Shown in pieces: positions 26,599-35,399 of a DNA stretch of 64,000 nucleotides. The stretch comes from Saprospiraceae bacterium (lineage in GTDB: Bacteria; Bacteroidota; Bacteroidia; Chitinophagales; Saprospiraceae), in contig JADJRO010000003.1 in the NCBI GenBank assembly GCA_016712145.1, positions 186,001-250,000 on the forward strand, read 5' to 3'. Position 1 is the stretch's first letter, and every line of letters begins with the position of its first letter. A model generated the notes under the pieces. That model saw only the letters and a program-made list of their open reading frames with translations, was not told the origin of the DNA and made no database searches. The position numbers and the translations under genes are program-made.

Positions 26599-27006
26599 TT
26601 ATTTCCATACACCTAAAATTGCTCCCATCAATGTGAACGATACAATCATGTAGCCACCGTTTATTATAACATATTTCAGTGGTCTGTTTTCAAACAATGC
26701 AATAATTGCAATGCCAAGTGCCACCCAACCAAAACCTGTCAAAAATCCCGCAATAGTTCCATACGCTAAATCTTCTTTGCCAATAAACATTGCAAGGTTT
26801 AAAGACATAAGGAAAGCCAAGAAGAAAGACAGTCCGAATACAACTGGCATATTTCTTTTCTTTAAGTCTTCAAGGTTGAAATTATTAGCAGCCATCCAGG
26901 ATTTTTCAAAGATAGAATACCACAACCCGCCAATCAAGAAGGTTGATAATGCTGCAACAATTATTGCAAGCCAGTTCAGGTTTTGAATTACTTCTGCAAA
27001 GTTCAT
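26599..27006 (-). CDS. DUF1761 membrane protein
   Basis: 135 residues with four predicted transmembrane helices (NWLAIIVAALSTFLIGGLWYSIF, FGLSFFLAFLMSLNLAMFI, AGFLTGFGWVALGIAIIALFE, YVIINGGYMIVSFTLMGAIL), matching DUF1761. Function unknown. It is the second gene of the six-gene cassette, downstream of the AraC-type regulator. Confidence 0.85.
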   Translation of the reverse strand: MNFAEVIQNLNWLAIIVAALSTFLIGGLWYSIFEKSWMAANNFNLEDLKKRNMPVVFGLSFFLAFLMSLNLAMFIGKEDLAYGTIAGFLTGFGWVALGIAIIALFENRPLKYVIINGGYMIVSFTLMGAILGVWK

Positions 27007-27070
27007 TTTGTGATAGTTTAAAATTTATTTGCAAAGATGAGTACTTTCTTTTTGCCTGAATAGTAAAAAA

Positions 27071-27901
27071 TTAACCTCTTTTGTCCAATGGAAAAAAGTT
27101 TGTTTGGTCTCTTGTAAAATCCATTTTAGGAAACTCCTGTGGATTGAAACCAGAAAACAGAAAAAACTCCTTTATAAAATGTGATTGGTCAGAATAGTCG
27201 CAACTGTATGCAATATCTGCCCATGATAGTTTTTCCTTTTGATTAATCATTTTCAGGATTTCATTGAACCGTAAAATGCGGTGATAATATTTAGGAGTAA
27301 GCCCAACATACTTTTTGAAGTGTTCAATTAACTGCTTTTGCGATGCAGGATAGCTGTCAACTATATTTTTCAAGTTGGATAAAGGTTCTTTTTGGAGTCG
27401 CTCTGTAAAAGTCAACAAATAGTCTGGGGCTTCTTTTTTGCTGTCAAATCTCTCTAATAACCAGTTTGAAACAAGTTCAAATTTTGACTGGGGAGATTCT
27501 GTCAAAAGAATATCATCTCTCAATTTCAAAATTTCTTTTCCAAATATTTCGTTTGCTGAAACTACTTTATCATTTAGTTTCTGAATAGGGTAATGTAAAA
27601 ATGGAAATGCACCTGTAGGCTTGAATTGGATAACAAGCATTTCGGAATTTTGATGTGCCGATATTGAAAGGAAATTACGATGTGTACCCGAAACCCAAAC
27701 TTTTGTAAATGTGCCAATCTGTGCTAATGTTTCATTGTCATATGTATTTCGTGGTATATTGTCTAATTCAAAAACTACAAAAACATGCCCTGTGGGAACA
27801 ATTCTTTCTATTGAATGGTCAGGAGAGAGGCCCTTAAAATACAAGATTGATTCAAGGTGCTTTTTAAGGTTAGATGGAAGGTGATATTGTTCAAAAATCA
27901 T
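27071..27901 (-). CDS. AraC-family transcriptional regulator
   Basis: 276 residues. The N-terminal 150 residues form a DUF6597-type sensing domain (YFKGLSPDHSIERIVPTGHVFVVFELD). The C-terminal AraC double helix-turn-helix is clear (NLKNIVDSYPASQKQLIEHFKKYVGLTPKYYHRILRFNEIL ... SWADIAYSCDYSDQSHFIKEFFLFSGFNPQEF). As first gene of the six-gene cassette it probably controls the downstream genes; no operator is evident. Confidence 0.9.
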   Translation of the reverse strand: MIFEQYHLPSNLKKHLESILYFKGLSPDHSIERIVPTGHVFVVFELDNIPRNTYDNETLAQIGTFTKVWVSGTHRNFLSISAHQNSEMLVIQFKPTGAFPFLHYPIQKLNDKVVSANEIFGKEILKLRDDILLTESPQSKFELVSNWLLERFDSKKEAPDYLLTFTERLQKEPLSNLKNIVDSYPASQKQLIEHFKKYVGLTPKYYHRILRFNEILKMINQKEKLSWADIAYSCDYSDQSHFIKEFFLFSGFNPQEFPKMDFTRDQTNFFPLDKRG

Positions 27902-27997
27902 ATTGTTATAGTTGAAGAAATAACCTTTTTACAATTGGTCAAGTGTCATTTTTGTTGTAGGTTAATAGTTTAGCAAGTCGTCTGTTACGCTTGCCTA

Positions 27998-28123
27998 TAA
28001 CGTTTTGCAGCTACCCGAAGGGCGGAACTTATACCACAAAACTTGATTTGAAAAACTAATGTTTGATTAACCTCAAAACTGTCTTTGGAACACAAAACCC
28101 CGCCTTTTGGGTAGGTGCTGTTA
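27998..28123 (-). repeat. attC-like site 15 (family D)
   Basis: Cores taacg at 27998 and gtta at 28120. Arms gcagctacccgaagggcgg and ccgccttttgggtaggtgc. Confidence 0.88.
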
Positions 28124-28164
28124 TCGGCTGCCTTTCTTCTTTTCATCTGGTTCAGTCAATGTTT

Positions 28165-28662
28165 CTACAATATTTTTTTAGTCATTTTGTAGTTTATGAT
28201 TTCAATGTCTTGAATTATGATTGTCTGCGGTGAGATTATTTTAAAACCTTTCTTTTCAAAAAATGGTCGTGCCGTTTTACTTACGTCTGAATGAATAGAG
28301 GTCGCACCATTTTTAATTGCTTGTTTTTCAATTTCAGAATACAATTTGTCGGCAATGCCTTGTCTTTGTTGGTCTTTGTGAACATAGAGGAAGTCCAAAT
28401 AGTCGTTGTTCTCTAATGAAGCGTAGCCAACTATTTTATTGTCGAACTCAGCAATACGAAAATATTGTGTAGATAATTTGTCTGTCCAGCGTTGTGTGTT
28501 TTTTATTGAAGAAGTCCAAACTTTGATTTGCTCGTGTGAATAATCGTCTTTACAAATTGTCGAAATGGTGTCCACAAACATTTTCTGCATTTCACCCAAG
28601 TCGTCCAATTTTGCATGTCGTGTCGTTATTCCTAAGATTTTCATTACTATCAATTTATTCAT
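28165..28662 (-). CDS. GNAT-family N-acetyltransferase
   Basis: 165 residues. ITTRHAKLDDLGEMQKMF opens a GNAT fold; FRIAEFDNKIVGYASLE is strand 4 and FLYVHKDQQRQGIADKLYSEIEKQA is the acetyl-CoA-binding motif A. The C-terminal FFEKKGFKII is the last GNAT strand. Acceptor unknown. An alternative start M8 (MKILGITTRH) is nearer the conserved core. Last gene of a three-gene cassette. Confidence 0.9.
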   Translation of the reverse strand: MNKLIVMKILGITTRHAKLDDLGEMQKMFVDTISTICKDDYSHEQIKVWTSSIKNTQRWTDKLSTQYFRIAEFDNKIVGYASLENNDYLDFLYVHKDQQRQGIADKLYSEIEKQAIKNGATSIHSDVSKTARPFFEKKGFKIISPQTIIIQDIEIINYKMTKKIL

Positions 28663-28701
28663 AGAAAGGCAGGGCAGCGAAGCTGTCCCACCTTTTTTAT
28701 A

Positions 28702-29070
28702 TTATTTCATTGAGTGAAGTGCAATTTTATTTCCTTCTGTGTCGGTAATGTGAGCCATAAAACCATTTCCACCTATTGAAGTTTTAGGCAAAAGAATTTT
28801 ACCTCCAGCGGCTTCAACTTTAGAAAGTGGAACGCTTAAATCTTCGCCCCCGTTTAAATAAACTAATGCACCTTTTGTTGAAGGTTCAAAACCTTCGTAT
28901 TGTGCAATTCCGCCACCAACGCCTCTTTCCATATCACAAGGTAGCATACCATATTTTCCATCAGGGAAAGGCATTTCCATAATTTCAGCACCATACAATG
29001 TTTCGTAAAACTTTTTTGCTCTTGCGAAATCTGTTACTGGGATTTCGAACCAGTTGATTGAATTTGTCAT
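28702..29070 (-). CDS. VOC-family (glyoxalase/bleomycin resistance-like) protein
   Basis: 122 residues beginning MTNSINWFEIPVTDFARAKKFYETLYG, with GGIAQYEGFEP and the metal-side GFMAHITDTEGNKIALHS, diagnostic of the vicinal-oxygen-chelate fold. Metal ligand positions look partly kept. Substrate unknown. It lies between the GNAT and TfoX-like genes in one cassette. Confidence 0.9.
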   Translation of the reverse strand: MTNSINWFEIPVTDFARAKKFYETLYGAEIMEMPFPDGKYGMLPCDMERGVGGGIAQYEGFEPSTKGALVYLNGGEDLSVPLSKVEAAGGKILLPKTSIGGNGFMAHITDTEGNKIALHSMK

Positions 29071-29101
29071 TTTGTTTGATTTTTATTGTTTATAAATGTA
29101 A

Positions 29102-29446
29102 TTATTTTTTCTTCTTTTTTGATGAATTGGCTTTGCTGTTGAACTCTAAACAAAGATTTATCCAGTAGTCAAATTCCTTTTGGGTTTTCATCCCCGTGTC
29201 GTCCACCATTACATAACCTTTCATCGGTCTGCCTGTGAAGTCCATAATGCGACAACCTTTTTTTTCTAAAACGGTGTCTTGCATTTCGGGTGCAATGCGA
29301 CACATCAGTTCATCTTTAATTATGCCAATGCACATTTTGTCGTTTACCATAAATGTCAAACCGCCCATCATTTCTTTTTCGTCAATGTTAGGAAGGTCTG
29401 CAAGTTGCTCCCGAATACGATTTGCTAATTTTTCGTTGTATGCCAT
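29102..29446 (-). CDS. TfoX N-terminal-domain protein
   Basis: 114 residues. EKLANRIREQLADLP, KEMMGGLTFMVNDKMCIGIIKDELMCRI and GRPMKGYVMVDD match the stand-alone TfoX N-terminal domain, which in Bacteroidota is found without the competence-regulator C domain. The tail is lysine-rich (SSKKKKK). First gene of a three-gene cassette with VOC and GNAT proteins. Function unknown. Confidence 0.87.
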   Translation of the reverse strand: MAYNEKLANRIREQLADLPNIDEKEMMGGLTFMVNDKMCIGIIKDELMCRIAPEMQDTVLEKKGCRIMDFTGRPMKGYVMVDDTGMKTQKEFDYWINLCLEFNSKANSSKKKKK

Positions 29447-29492
29447 TTGTCAATGTTAGTGAGTTTCATTGGTGTCGTCATAAGGTTGCCGA

Positions 29493-29621
29493 TAACGGTC
29501 TGGCTATACACGCTGGACCGCCAAACCAACGTTAACCAAAAGTAAAAAATAAATTTTAAATACCGAAAGAATTAAAATAGAATCCGGGAGTTGAAGGCGG
29601 TATGGCGTGTGTAGCCTGTTA
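29493..29621 (-). repeat. attC-like site 16 (family A')
   Basis: Cores taacg at 29493 and gtta at 29618. Arms ggctatacacgctggaccgcc and ggcggtatggcgtgtgtagcc. Same arm variant as sites 30 and 40, each of which also precedes a variant mini-cassette. Confidence 0.88.
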
Positions 29622-29761
29622 CTGGTTCGTGATGCTGTTCCAACAAGTAAAAATTTAAGGATGTAAAATTAAGTACGACGCAAAGTTGAATATAAAGCCA
29701 AACAAGAGCGATATGAATTCAAAGTACAATCATTTTGGCGTCCCTCTTGCATCATGTGCAG
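29622..29761 (-). repeat. ORF-less mini-cassette, copy 3 (variant B)
   Basis: Keeps cgtgatgctgttccaacaag, gccaaacaagagcgatatg and tcttgcatcatgtg; differs elsewhere from the common copies. A 28-codon minus-strand frame exists but in another register than in common copies. Confidence 0.78.
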
Positions 29762-29887
29762 TAACGGTTTGGGGCTTTGCGATGGTGGGGAATTAAAAGC
29801 ACAAAAGCTCAATTCAACACTAATGCCAAATATAAGCACAAATGTTGAATTAAGCACTGAAGCCCCACTATCGCAAAACCCCTGTTA
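29762..29887 (-). repeat. attC-like site 17 (family F)
   Basis: Cores taacg at 29762 and gtta at 29884. Arms ggggctttgcgatggtgggg and ccccactatcgcaaaacccc. Confidence 0.86.
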
Positions 29888-29908
29888 GCTGCTGCCCGTT
29901 TTCTCGGT

Positions 29909-30655
29909 TTATTCTTTCCAATCTTTTACTGCGTTTTTATAGTCTTTTGAAATTCCCCAATGTGAGGTCAAAATAACTTCTACGTTTGGAATATTCGTAA
30001 TTTTTGAAATTGATTTAGTTGTCATATCGTGGTCAAGGTCAAAGAACTTTACGGAATGTCCAAGTTTACCATCGTGTAAACTCAAAATGTCGCCAGTAAA
30101 TAAATTCTTTTCGTTTACTTGGTAGCACATTGAACCACTTGTATGTCCTTCTGTTAGTATGCAGTTGATTTTATGTTTCCCAATTTCAACAGTTTGATGG
30201 TCGTCTAACAAAATGTAGTCTTTTCTACTCAAACTGTTGTTATAGCCTGGCATTTTTTGCTTCTCTCCATTAAGCATTTTTTCTTCGTTTCTCGCCATAT
30301 ACAATTTGGCATTTGTAAACAAAGGAAGTCCTGCAACGTGGTCCATATCAGAGTGTGTCAAGAAAACTGCAATTACTTCTTCAGGTTTAATATTCAGTTT
30401 CTTTAATTCTGTTTCAATTACTTTTATATCTTTACCTGCGTCAATTGCAATATAACCTAAACTGTCTTTGATAAGGTACATATTTACAAATTCGTCTTTT
30501 ATAGCGTATCCGTGTTCTGAAATTTGTCCTGTTTCCACAGGTGTCATTTTCCCCGTTTCGGAACTGAATTTATATAAAAAACCTACTACTACTAATGCGA
30601 TTATACCTACGAGTACTCCAACTCCAATAAGTATTCTTTTAACTATTTTGTTCAT
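29909..30655 (-). CDS. MBL-fold metallohydrolase, membrane-anchored
   Basis: 248 residues. An N-terminal hydrophobic segment (ILIGVGVLVGIIALVVVGFLY) anchors or exports it. The metallo-beta-lactamase motif is LTHSDMDHVAG (HxDxDH, so the usual second His is Asp), followed by TEGHTSGSMCYQ, LFTGDILSL and ILTSHWG. Lactonase or other hydrolase; substrate unknown. Last gene of a three-gene cassette with a Crp-like regulator and a MarC-family protein. Confidence 0.88.
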   Translation of the reverse strand: MNKIVKRILIGVGVLVGIIALVVVGFLYKFSSETGKMTPVETGQISEHGYAIKDEFVNMYLIKDSLGYIAIDAGKDIKVIETELKKLNIKPEEVIAVFLTHSDMDHVAGLPLFTNAKLYMARNEEKMLNGEKQKMPGYNNSLSRKDYILLDDHQTVEIGKHKINCILTEGHTSGSMCYQVNEKNLFTGDILSLHDGKLGHSVKFFDLDHDMTTKSISKITNIPNVEVILTSHWGISKDYKNAVKDWKE

Positions 30656-30740
30656 TGTCTTTAATTTTTAAAATTATTTCTGCAAATCTACGATGCTGAA
30701 ATTGGTTAAAACGATAACAAAAGATACAAAATTCAAGTCG

Positions 30741-31319
30741 CTACTTTTTAGCCAAACGATTTCTAATTCTACTTAAAGAAACTCTTGTAATGCCTAAAAA
30801 CGAAGCGATTTGGTGTTGGGGAATTCGTTGCAATAATTCTGGTCTATCTTTTTGAAGCATTAAATATCTTTCTTCTGGACTGTTTAAAAGATAAGAAATA
30901 AACAAGTCGTGCAATAACACAAATCTTTGTTCAATGGCTTTTCTTATAAACTCGTTCATTTTCGGAAATATGTCATACAATTTTTCTTGGGCTTCGTGAG
31001 TAAGTACCAAAACTTCACATTCCTCTAATGTTTCAATAGCAACTTTACTTGGTCTTCGTGATAGAAAACTGTCATAAGAGCCAGCAAACATATTTTCTGT
31101 AAAAAAGTAAGTTGAAAGTTCTTCTCCGTCTTTTTCGCAATAAAGTCTTATGCAGCCTTTTATTAAATAATAAACTTCATCTGAAACCTTTCCTACATCA
31201 AGAAGATGAGTTTTTTTCTTAAATTTTTTAGCTACAAAATAAGGCATAATGATTTCTAATTCACTGTCGTTAAAGTCGGTGAATTGTCTGAAAATGTCTA
31301 TTTTTTCTAGTACACTCAT
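30741..31319 (-). CDS. Crp/Fnr-family regulator
   Basis: 192 residues: an N-terminal cyclic-nucleotide-binding-type beta roll (FKKKTHLLDVGKVSDEVYYLIKGCIRLY) and a C-terminal winged helix (IPQHQIASFLGITRVSLSRIRNRLAKK). Bacteroidota members often bind no cAMP. It lies between the MarC-family gene and the MBL gene and may regulate the MBL gene. Confidence 0.9.
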   Translation of the reverse strand: MSVLEKIDIFRQFTDFNDSELEIIMPYFVAKKFKKKTHLLDVGKVSDEVYYLIKGCIRLYCEKDGEELSTYFFTENMFAGSYDSFLSRRPSKVAIETLEECEVLVLTHEAQEKLYDIFPKMNEFIRKAIEQRFVLLHDLFISYLLNSPEERYLMLQKDRPELLQRIPQHQIASFLGITRVSLSRIRNRLAKK

Positions 31320-31348
31320 TTTGATTATCGTATTTTTTTGAACAACAA

Positions 31349-32020
31349 CTATCTGCTTTTTAATATATCCAAAATGATTGGTTTTAAACCAGTAAAGAAA
31401 AACTCAACAGCAATAACCATAACTATTAGTCCCATTATTCTCATCATAACATTTATGCCTGTTTGCCCAAGTAGTTTTATCAATTTAGATGAACTATACA
31501 GGATTAAATAAGTAACAAACATTATTAGACAAATTGAAAGCATTAAAATAATTTTTTTTTGAATGTTATTGGCATCTTCCATTAAAACAATTGCGTTTGT
31601 AATAGCCCCGGGTCCACAAATCATAGGAATAGCTAAAGGTGTTATTGAAATGTCAGTTACATAACTTTTTACTTCATTGTCTTTGATTTTCACTTGTCCA
31701 AGTCTAGCTTGAAGCATATCCATTCCCATAATAAAAAATATTACACCCCCAACAACTCTAAAACTATTTACTGAAATACCAAAAAAGTTAAATAGGAGTT
31801 GTCCTGTAAAGGCAAAAGCAACTATTGTTATCAGCGATACTATAGAGGCTTTCTTTGCAGTTTTATTTCTGTCAACAACGGATAGGTCAGCAGTCATTGA
31901 CATAAACACAGGCATTGTCCCTAATGGATTTATTAAGGTAAAAAATGAAGTGATACATAAAAGTCCAAATGAAATTGTTTCTGTCATATTATTTTTATAT
32001 AAACTATTTATCAAGTTCAT
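31349..32020 (-). CDS. MarC-family integral membrane protein
   Basis: 223 residues with six hydrophobic helices. FFTLINPLGTMPVFMSMT, FRVVGGVIFFIMGMDMLQ and TPLAIPMICGPGAITNAIV are the MarC/YchE signatures. The family's transport role is unproven. The preferred start may be M12 (MTETISFGLLCITSF). First gene of the three-gene cassette. Confidence 0.9.
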   Translation of the reverse strand: MNLINSLYKNNMTETISFGLLCITSFFTLINPLGTMPVFMSMTADLSVVDRNKTAKKASIVSLITIVAFAFTGQLLFNFFGISVNSFRVVGGVIFFIMGMDMLQARLGQVKIKDNEVKSYVTDISITPLAIPMICGPGAITNAIVLMEDANNIQKKIILMLSICLIMFVTYLILYSSSKLIKLLGQTGINVMMRIMGLIVMVIAVEFFFTGLKPIILDILKSR

Positions 32021-32055
32021 TTATCTACTGCAGACTGTTTCGGTCGGGTTGCAGC

Positions 32056-32182
32056 TAACGTTTGACGGCTTGGCGAAGGCGGGCAATTAAAAGCACTTCA
32101 CTGTCGCACCGCACCAAAGTTAATTAAAAGCACAAACGGTTGAAGTTCCGACTGCACGCCCGCTTTCGCTAAGCCCATGTTA
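32056..32182 (-). repeat. attC-like site 18 (family F)
   Basis: Cores taacg at 32056 and gtta at 32179. Arms cggcttggcgaaggcgggc and gcccgctttcgctaagccc. Confidence 0.86.
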
Positions 32183-32201
32183 TAGGCTGCTCTTCTTACT
32201 A

Positions 32202-33086
32202 TCATTGTTTCTTGCTATTTAACAAGTTGTCCTTTTTTGCTTTTTCAATTAGGTAGTTTGTAAATGAAGAACAAGCAATTAAAAAGAATTTTGCATCTTC
32301 AAAGTCAACAGGTTGCTCGTCCATTAAAGCATGTCTAATACCGTTTTTGTCATTTGTATATGCGTAAAGTTTTTCAAATCCAGCCTTAAGTGTTCCACTT
32401 ATTTTTTGGTGTTTATCAAGTTTATTTAATGCCTTGCCTAATGTGTTTTCAGTTGGCTCAATAATTCGTGAAATCACTTCGACCATACTAATACTTTCTT
32501 TGATAGAATTTCGATAGTCTGGTTTCGGCTTTTGCGAAAGAAGTTCAATAGCAGAATTCAAATGTTCTTGAATACCTGTTAGTCCGTGTTGTTCAGCTGA
32601 ACTTTGTGTCTGTTTTAGCTCGTTAATTTCAGCTTCATTAGTTACAGGAATAAACTTGTTGCCTGTTAAAGTATAGGCTGAATTGTTCGCTCTTAGTTTT
32701 GCATTAACGTAATCTTCAAATTCTAAATATTGGTATGTGTGGCCGTCCTTAATGTTTCGAAAAACAAACTCAAAAAATTCGTAAACTTTATACCAAGTTC
32801 CTTTTTCAATGTGTTGTCGAGTAAAATTACTGAATTCATAGTCATAATCGGGGAAATCGTCCAGAGCTTTTTTGAAAAAGTGAACCCAAAGAACTTGATG
32901 CAAAGTCCGAAAAGTATCTTTTGAGTAGTTCTCTGCATTTTCAAGTCTGCGGTAGATGAAAATATAAAAAGCATTCCATAACTCTGTCCGCAAAACGTGG
33001 TCAATGTTGTCTGCCTGAAAAGGAATTTCAATTGGTTCAAATCCGTAACGTTTTGAAAATGGTAAATTGTCTTTGTCTATTCCCAT
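32202..33086 (-). CDS. AbiJ-like protein with HEPN-type features
   Basis: 294 residues. The N terminus (LPFSKRYGFEPIEIPFQADNIDHVLRTELWNAFY) matches the AbiJ N-terminal domain 4 found in abortive-infection proteins. The C-terminal half contains NGIRHALMDEQ, a HEPN-like motif. Sole gene of its cassette. A role in phage defence is inferred from family and context; ribonuclease activity is not shown. Confidence 0.75.
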   Translation of the reverse strand: MGIDKDNLPFSKRYGFEPIEIPFQADNIDHVLRTELWNAFYIFIYRRLENAENYSKDTFRTLHQVLWVHFFKKALDDFPDYDYEFSNFTRQHIEKGTWYKVYEFFEFVFRNIKDGHTYQYLEFEDYVNAKLRANNSAYTLTGNKFIPVTNEAEINELKQTQSSAEQHGLTGIQEHLNSAIELLSQKPKPDYRNSIKESISMVEVISRIIEPTENTLGKALNKLDKHQKISGTLKAGFEKLYAYTNDKNGIRHALMDEQPVDFEDAKFFLIACSSFTNYLIEKAKKDNLLNSKKQ

Positions 33087-33127
33087 ATTGATAGTCTATG
33101 TTCGTTTTGTCGTCTTAGAGTAGCCTA

Positions 33128-33253
33128 TAACGTATGAGTATACACGCGGTCACGCCGCTTGGATGCAACCAAAGAAATGCTTTTATATATTTTCACTGTA
33201 GCCAAAAGTGAAAGAGAATGTCGGATCGGTGGGATCGAGTGTATACATTGTTA
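33128..33253 (-). repeat. attC-like site 19 (family C)
   Basis: Cores taacg at 33128 and gtta at 33250. Arms agtatacacgcggtcacgcc and ggtgggatcgagtgtatac. Confidence 0.85.
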
Positions 33254-33294
33254 CCGCTAGTGCTTTAAAGCATTACTCCGCATAATCATTTCTA

Positions 33295-33675
33295 TTAAGA
33301 ACCAACACTTGGAGGATTATAATCAGAACTTTTTATAATGGCGTCAAATTCTTCTCTAGTTACATTTCTAGAGTTTAACATAGTATAAACGACACTATTA
33401 TTTAGTGTCATGACTGCATTACTTGCCAAAGAATTATCAAAGAATTCTATTAAACTTTGTTCATTTAGAATATCTCCATTGAGCGAAACGAGTTTATTAT
33501 CGATACAACTATTAACAAATTTTACACCGACAAACAAACTGTTACTTTGATCAAGTGTAATAATCCCATCCCATCCAAACGCTTTATGCAGCACATCCCT
33601 TTCTTTAGAACGTGAATTAATATATTTTAGAGCGCAACTCACTATTTTCTTGATAATCTGAATTTTAGATTCCAT
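33295..33675 (-). CDS. Hypothetical protein
   Basis: 126 residues, no signal peptide. Mixed alpha/beta with IITLDQSNSLFVGVKFVNSCIDNKLVSL and a helical N terminus. I do not recognise the family. Sole gene of a 556-bp cassette whose termini (GTTACCGCTA / TTAGTGGTAAC) are complementary, which supports it being a real cassette gene. Confidence 0.6.
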   Translation of the reverse strand: MESKIQIIKKIVSCALKYINSRSKERDVLHKAFGWDGIITLDQSNSLFVGVKFVNSCIDNKLVSLNGDILNEQSLIEFFDNSLASNAVMTLNNSVVYTMLNSRNVTREEFDAIIKSSDYNPPSVGS

Positions 33676-33809
33676 TATAATTTAATTTAAATAGATAAAA
33701 ACAATACAAAGTTATCTGAATTTTATAGATGAACGGAGATTAATTACAATTATTTTCTTATTTCCTAAAGGACCGAAGTGATACTTCCTAAACTAAGATG
33801 TATTAGTGG

Positions 33810-33936
33810 TAACGTTTTGCAGCTACCCGAAGGGCGGGACTTTTGCCACAAAACTTGATTTGAAAAACTAAATGTTTGATTAACCACAAAACTGTCTTTG
33901 GAACACGAAACCCCGCCTTTTGGGTAGGTGCTGTTA
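33810..33936 (-). repeat. attC-like site 20 (family D)
   Basis: Cores taacg at 33810 and gtta at 33933. Arms gcagctacccgaagggcgg and ccgccttttgggtaggtgc, nearly identical to site 15. Confidence 0.88.
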
Positions 33937-34003
33937 TGCCTTCGTTGTTCTTTTTCGGTCGTGGTTTGTCTGTCCATTTTGGTCTGTCTTTGTGCGTTGG
34001 CTT

Positions 34004-34066
34004 GGTGGCTCTTTTGGATTTTTTTGTTTGGCTTTGTGCTGTTGCAAAAAATACAAATGTGCCACC
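34004..34066. other. Bracketing hairpin H5
   Basis: Stem GGTGGC/GCCACC, TCT against TGT, then TTTGGATTTTTT/AAAAAATACAAA with one mismatch, loop with gtttggctttgtgctgttg. At the left end of the retron cassette; gcgttggctt occurs on both sides. Confidence 0.66.
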
Positions 34067-34079
34067 AAATGCGTTGGCT

Positions 34080-34487
34080 TTAGAATGGTAAAGTTAGTTC
34101 GTTGTCGATATAAATTCTTTCTTTTAAATTCAAATTGGTCTTCGTGTTCTTAAAGTCGTTACACTCGTAAAGGTCGTTAATTTTATTGTCTGCCGTGTCG
34201 AAAATAATGCTCATATAGTTATTGCTGTTGTTGCCGATGAAAGTATAACCATTCTTGGTTTTGTCACAAGAGTTGCAACTGCCCTCAACTGCAAACAAAT
34301 AAGTGTCGCCAAGGTCTGCAAATGTGGCAAATGCTTGTTGAAGTTTACTAATAAACAAATACTTTTCAAAGTCCTGATAGGTTTTATCGTTGTCTAAAAA
34401 TGCATCCACCATTTCAATATCCATTTTTTCGATGAAGTATTGAATAGCTTGGGTTTGGTTTGATATTTTATTTTCAGTCAGTTGCAT
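34080..34487 (-). CDS. Retron-associated accessory protein, unknown
   Basis: 135 residues. Helical N terminus (QAIQYFIEKMDIEMVDAFLDN) and a beta-rich C terminus with SCNSCDKTKNGYTFIGNN, possibly a metal site. I do not recognise a family. It starts immediately after the stop of the 303-residue gene, in one operon with the retron RT, so it is a candidate effector, chaperone or antitoxin of the retron. Confidence 0.62.
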   Translation of the reverse strand: MQLTENKISNQTQAIQYFIEKMDIEMVDAFLDNDKTYQDFEKYLFISKLQQAFATFADLGDTYLFAVEGSCNSCDKTKNGYTFIGNNSNNYMSIIFDTADNKINDLYECNDFKNTKTNLNLKERIYIDNELTLPF

Positions 34488-35399
34488 TTATAAAATATTG
34501 ATTTTGTTTGAGTTTAAACTTTTAACTAGGAAATCACAGAGTGCACCAAAAAATTTATGATAATGAGAAGATGGATTTTGATAAATTCTGTTTATAATAT
34601 TCTGCTGGTAAGATGTGAATCCATTTGGTCCTCTATGAAAAGTATTTCTTATTAAGGTAATTTCATATAATGTATCAAAAAGCTCTTCAAATTTTTCTTG
34701 CAATACATTTTCTTCAAAATACAAAACGAATAAAACAGCCCTCAATTTTACTTGAAAATCATTTTTTTTGTCTTTGGAGTTGGCATTTGGGTTGTTGAAA
34801 TAGGTATCATAATCTGCATCGCTAAAATAACTCGGACTTCTGTTATAATCGTTATACTTAAAAATTATGTTTTGAATTTTAAAACCAGTCGAATATGGTG
34901 TCAATACAAATTGTCTTGCAACATTGTCAAAACTTCGGTTTGCAAAAGCTTTATTTGTTCGATTTTGTAAAATGTGATTCCATAATTTGCTTTGATTATT
35001 TGTGTTTTCTATACTCCACAATTGTGTTACAATTGCTTCTATTTGTTGGTATATACATTGGCAAAATCGCTCAAAGTTATCCCTTCTTCGCTGGTGTTCC
35101 ATTTGAGTATAATCTGCAAGTAATTGTTCTTTAATTATCTGTGGAAAATTTACAAAATAAGGGATTGAAGAATAAAACTCGTTTGCTTGTTTTGCAATTA
35201 CACTTTCAATTGAATATTCTTGAATATCCGTAAGTCGTAACTTTTGAAATGCAAATTGGTCTTTGGCGTGTTTAATAAAAAGCCGTTCGATTTCTTGCAA
35301 GTTTGGGTTTGATGGATTTGACAGTTTTAAGTCCTGCATTTTGTCAAACACATTCATCAAAAACTTTAGCTTTTCGCTTTCTATTTCTTCATTTGTCAT
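34488..35399 (-). CDS. Retron-associated helical protein, candidate effector
   Basis: 303 residues, almost entirely helical. Near residue 258 it has ITLIRNTFHRG, which resembles the R-N-x-x-H motif of HEPN ribonucleases though one residue shorter than usual. No other motif is recognised. Its ATG overlaps the RT stop by 4 bp, so it is translationally coupled to the RT. Retrons always need an effector, and this is the best candidate by position; the nuclease idea is a weak inference. Confidence 0.65.
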   Translation of the reverse strand: MTNEEIESEKLKFLMNVFDKMQDLKLSNPSNPNLQEIERLFIKHAKDQFAFQKLRLTDIQEYSIESVIAKQANEFYSSIPYFVNFPQIIKEQLLADYTQMEHQRRRDNFERFCQCIYQQIEAIVTQLWSIENTNNQSKLWNHILQNRTNKAFANRSFDNVARQFVLTPYSTGFKIQNIIFKYNDYNRSPSYFSDADYDTYFNNPNANSKDKKNDFQVKLRAVLFVLYFEENVLQEKFEELFDTLYEITLIRNTFHRGPNGFTSYQQNIINRIYQNPSSHYHKFFGALCDFLVKSLNSNKINIL

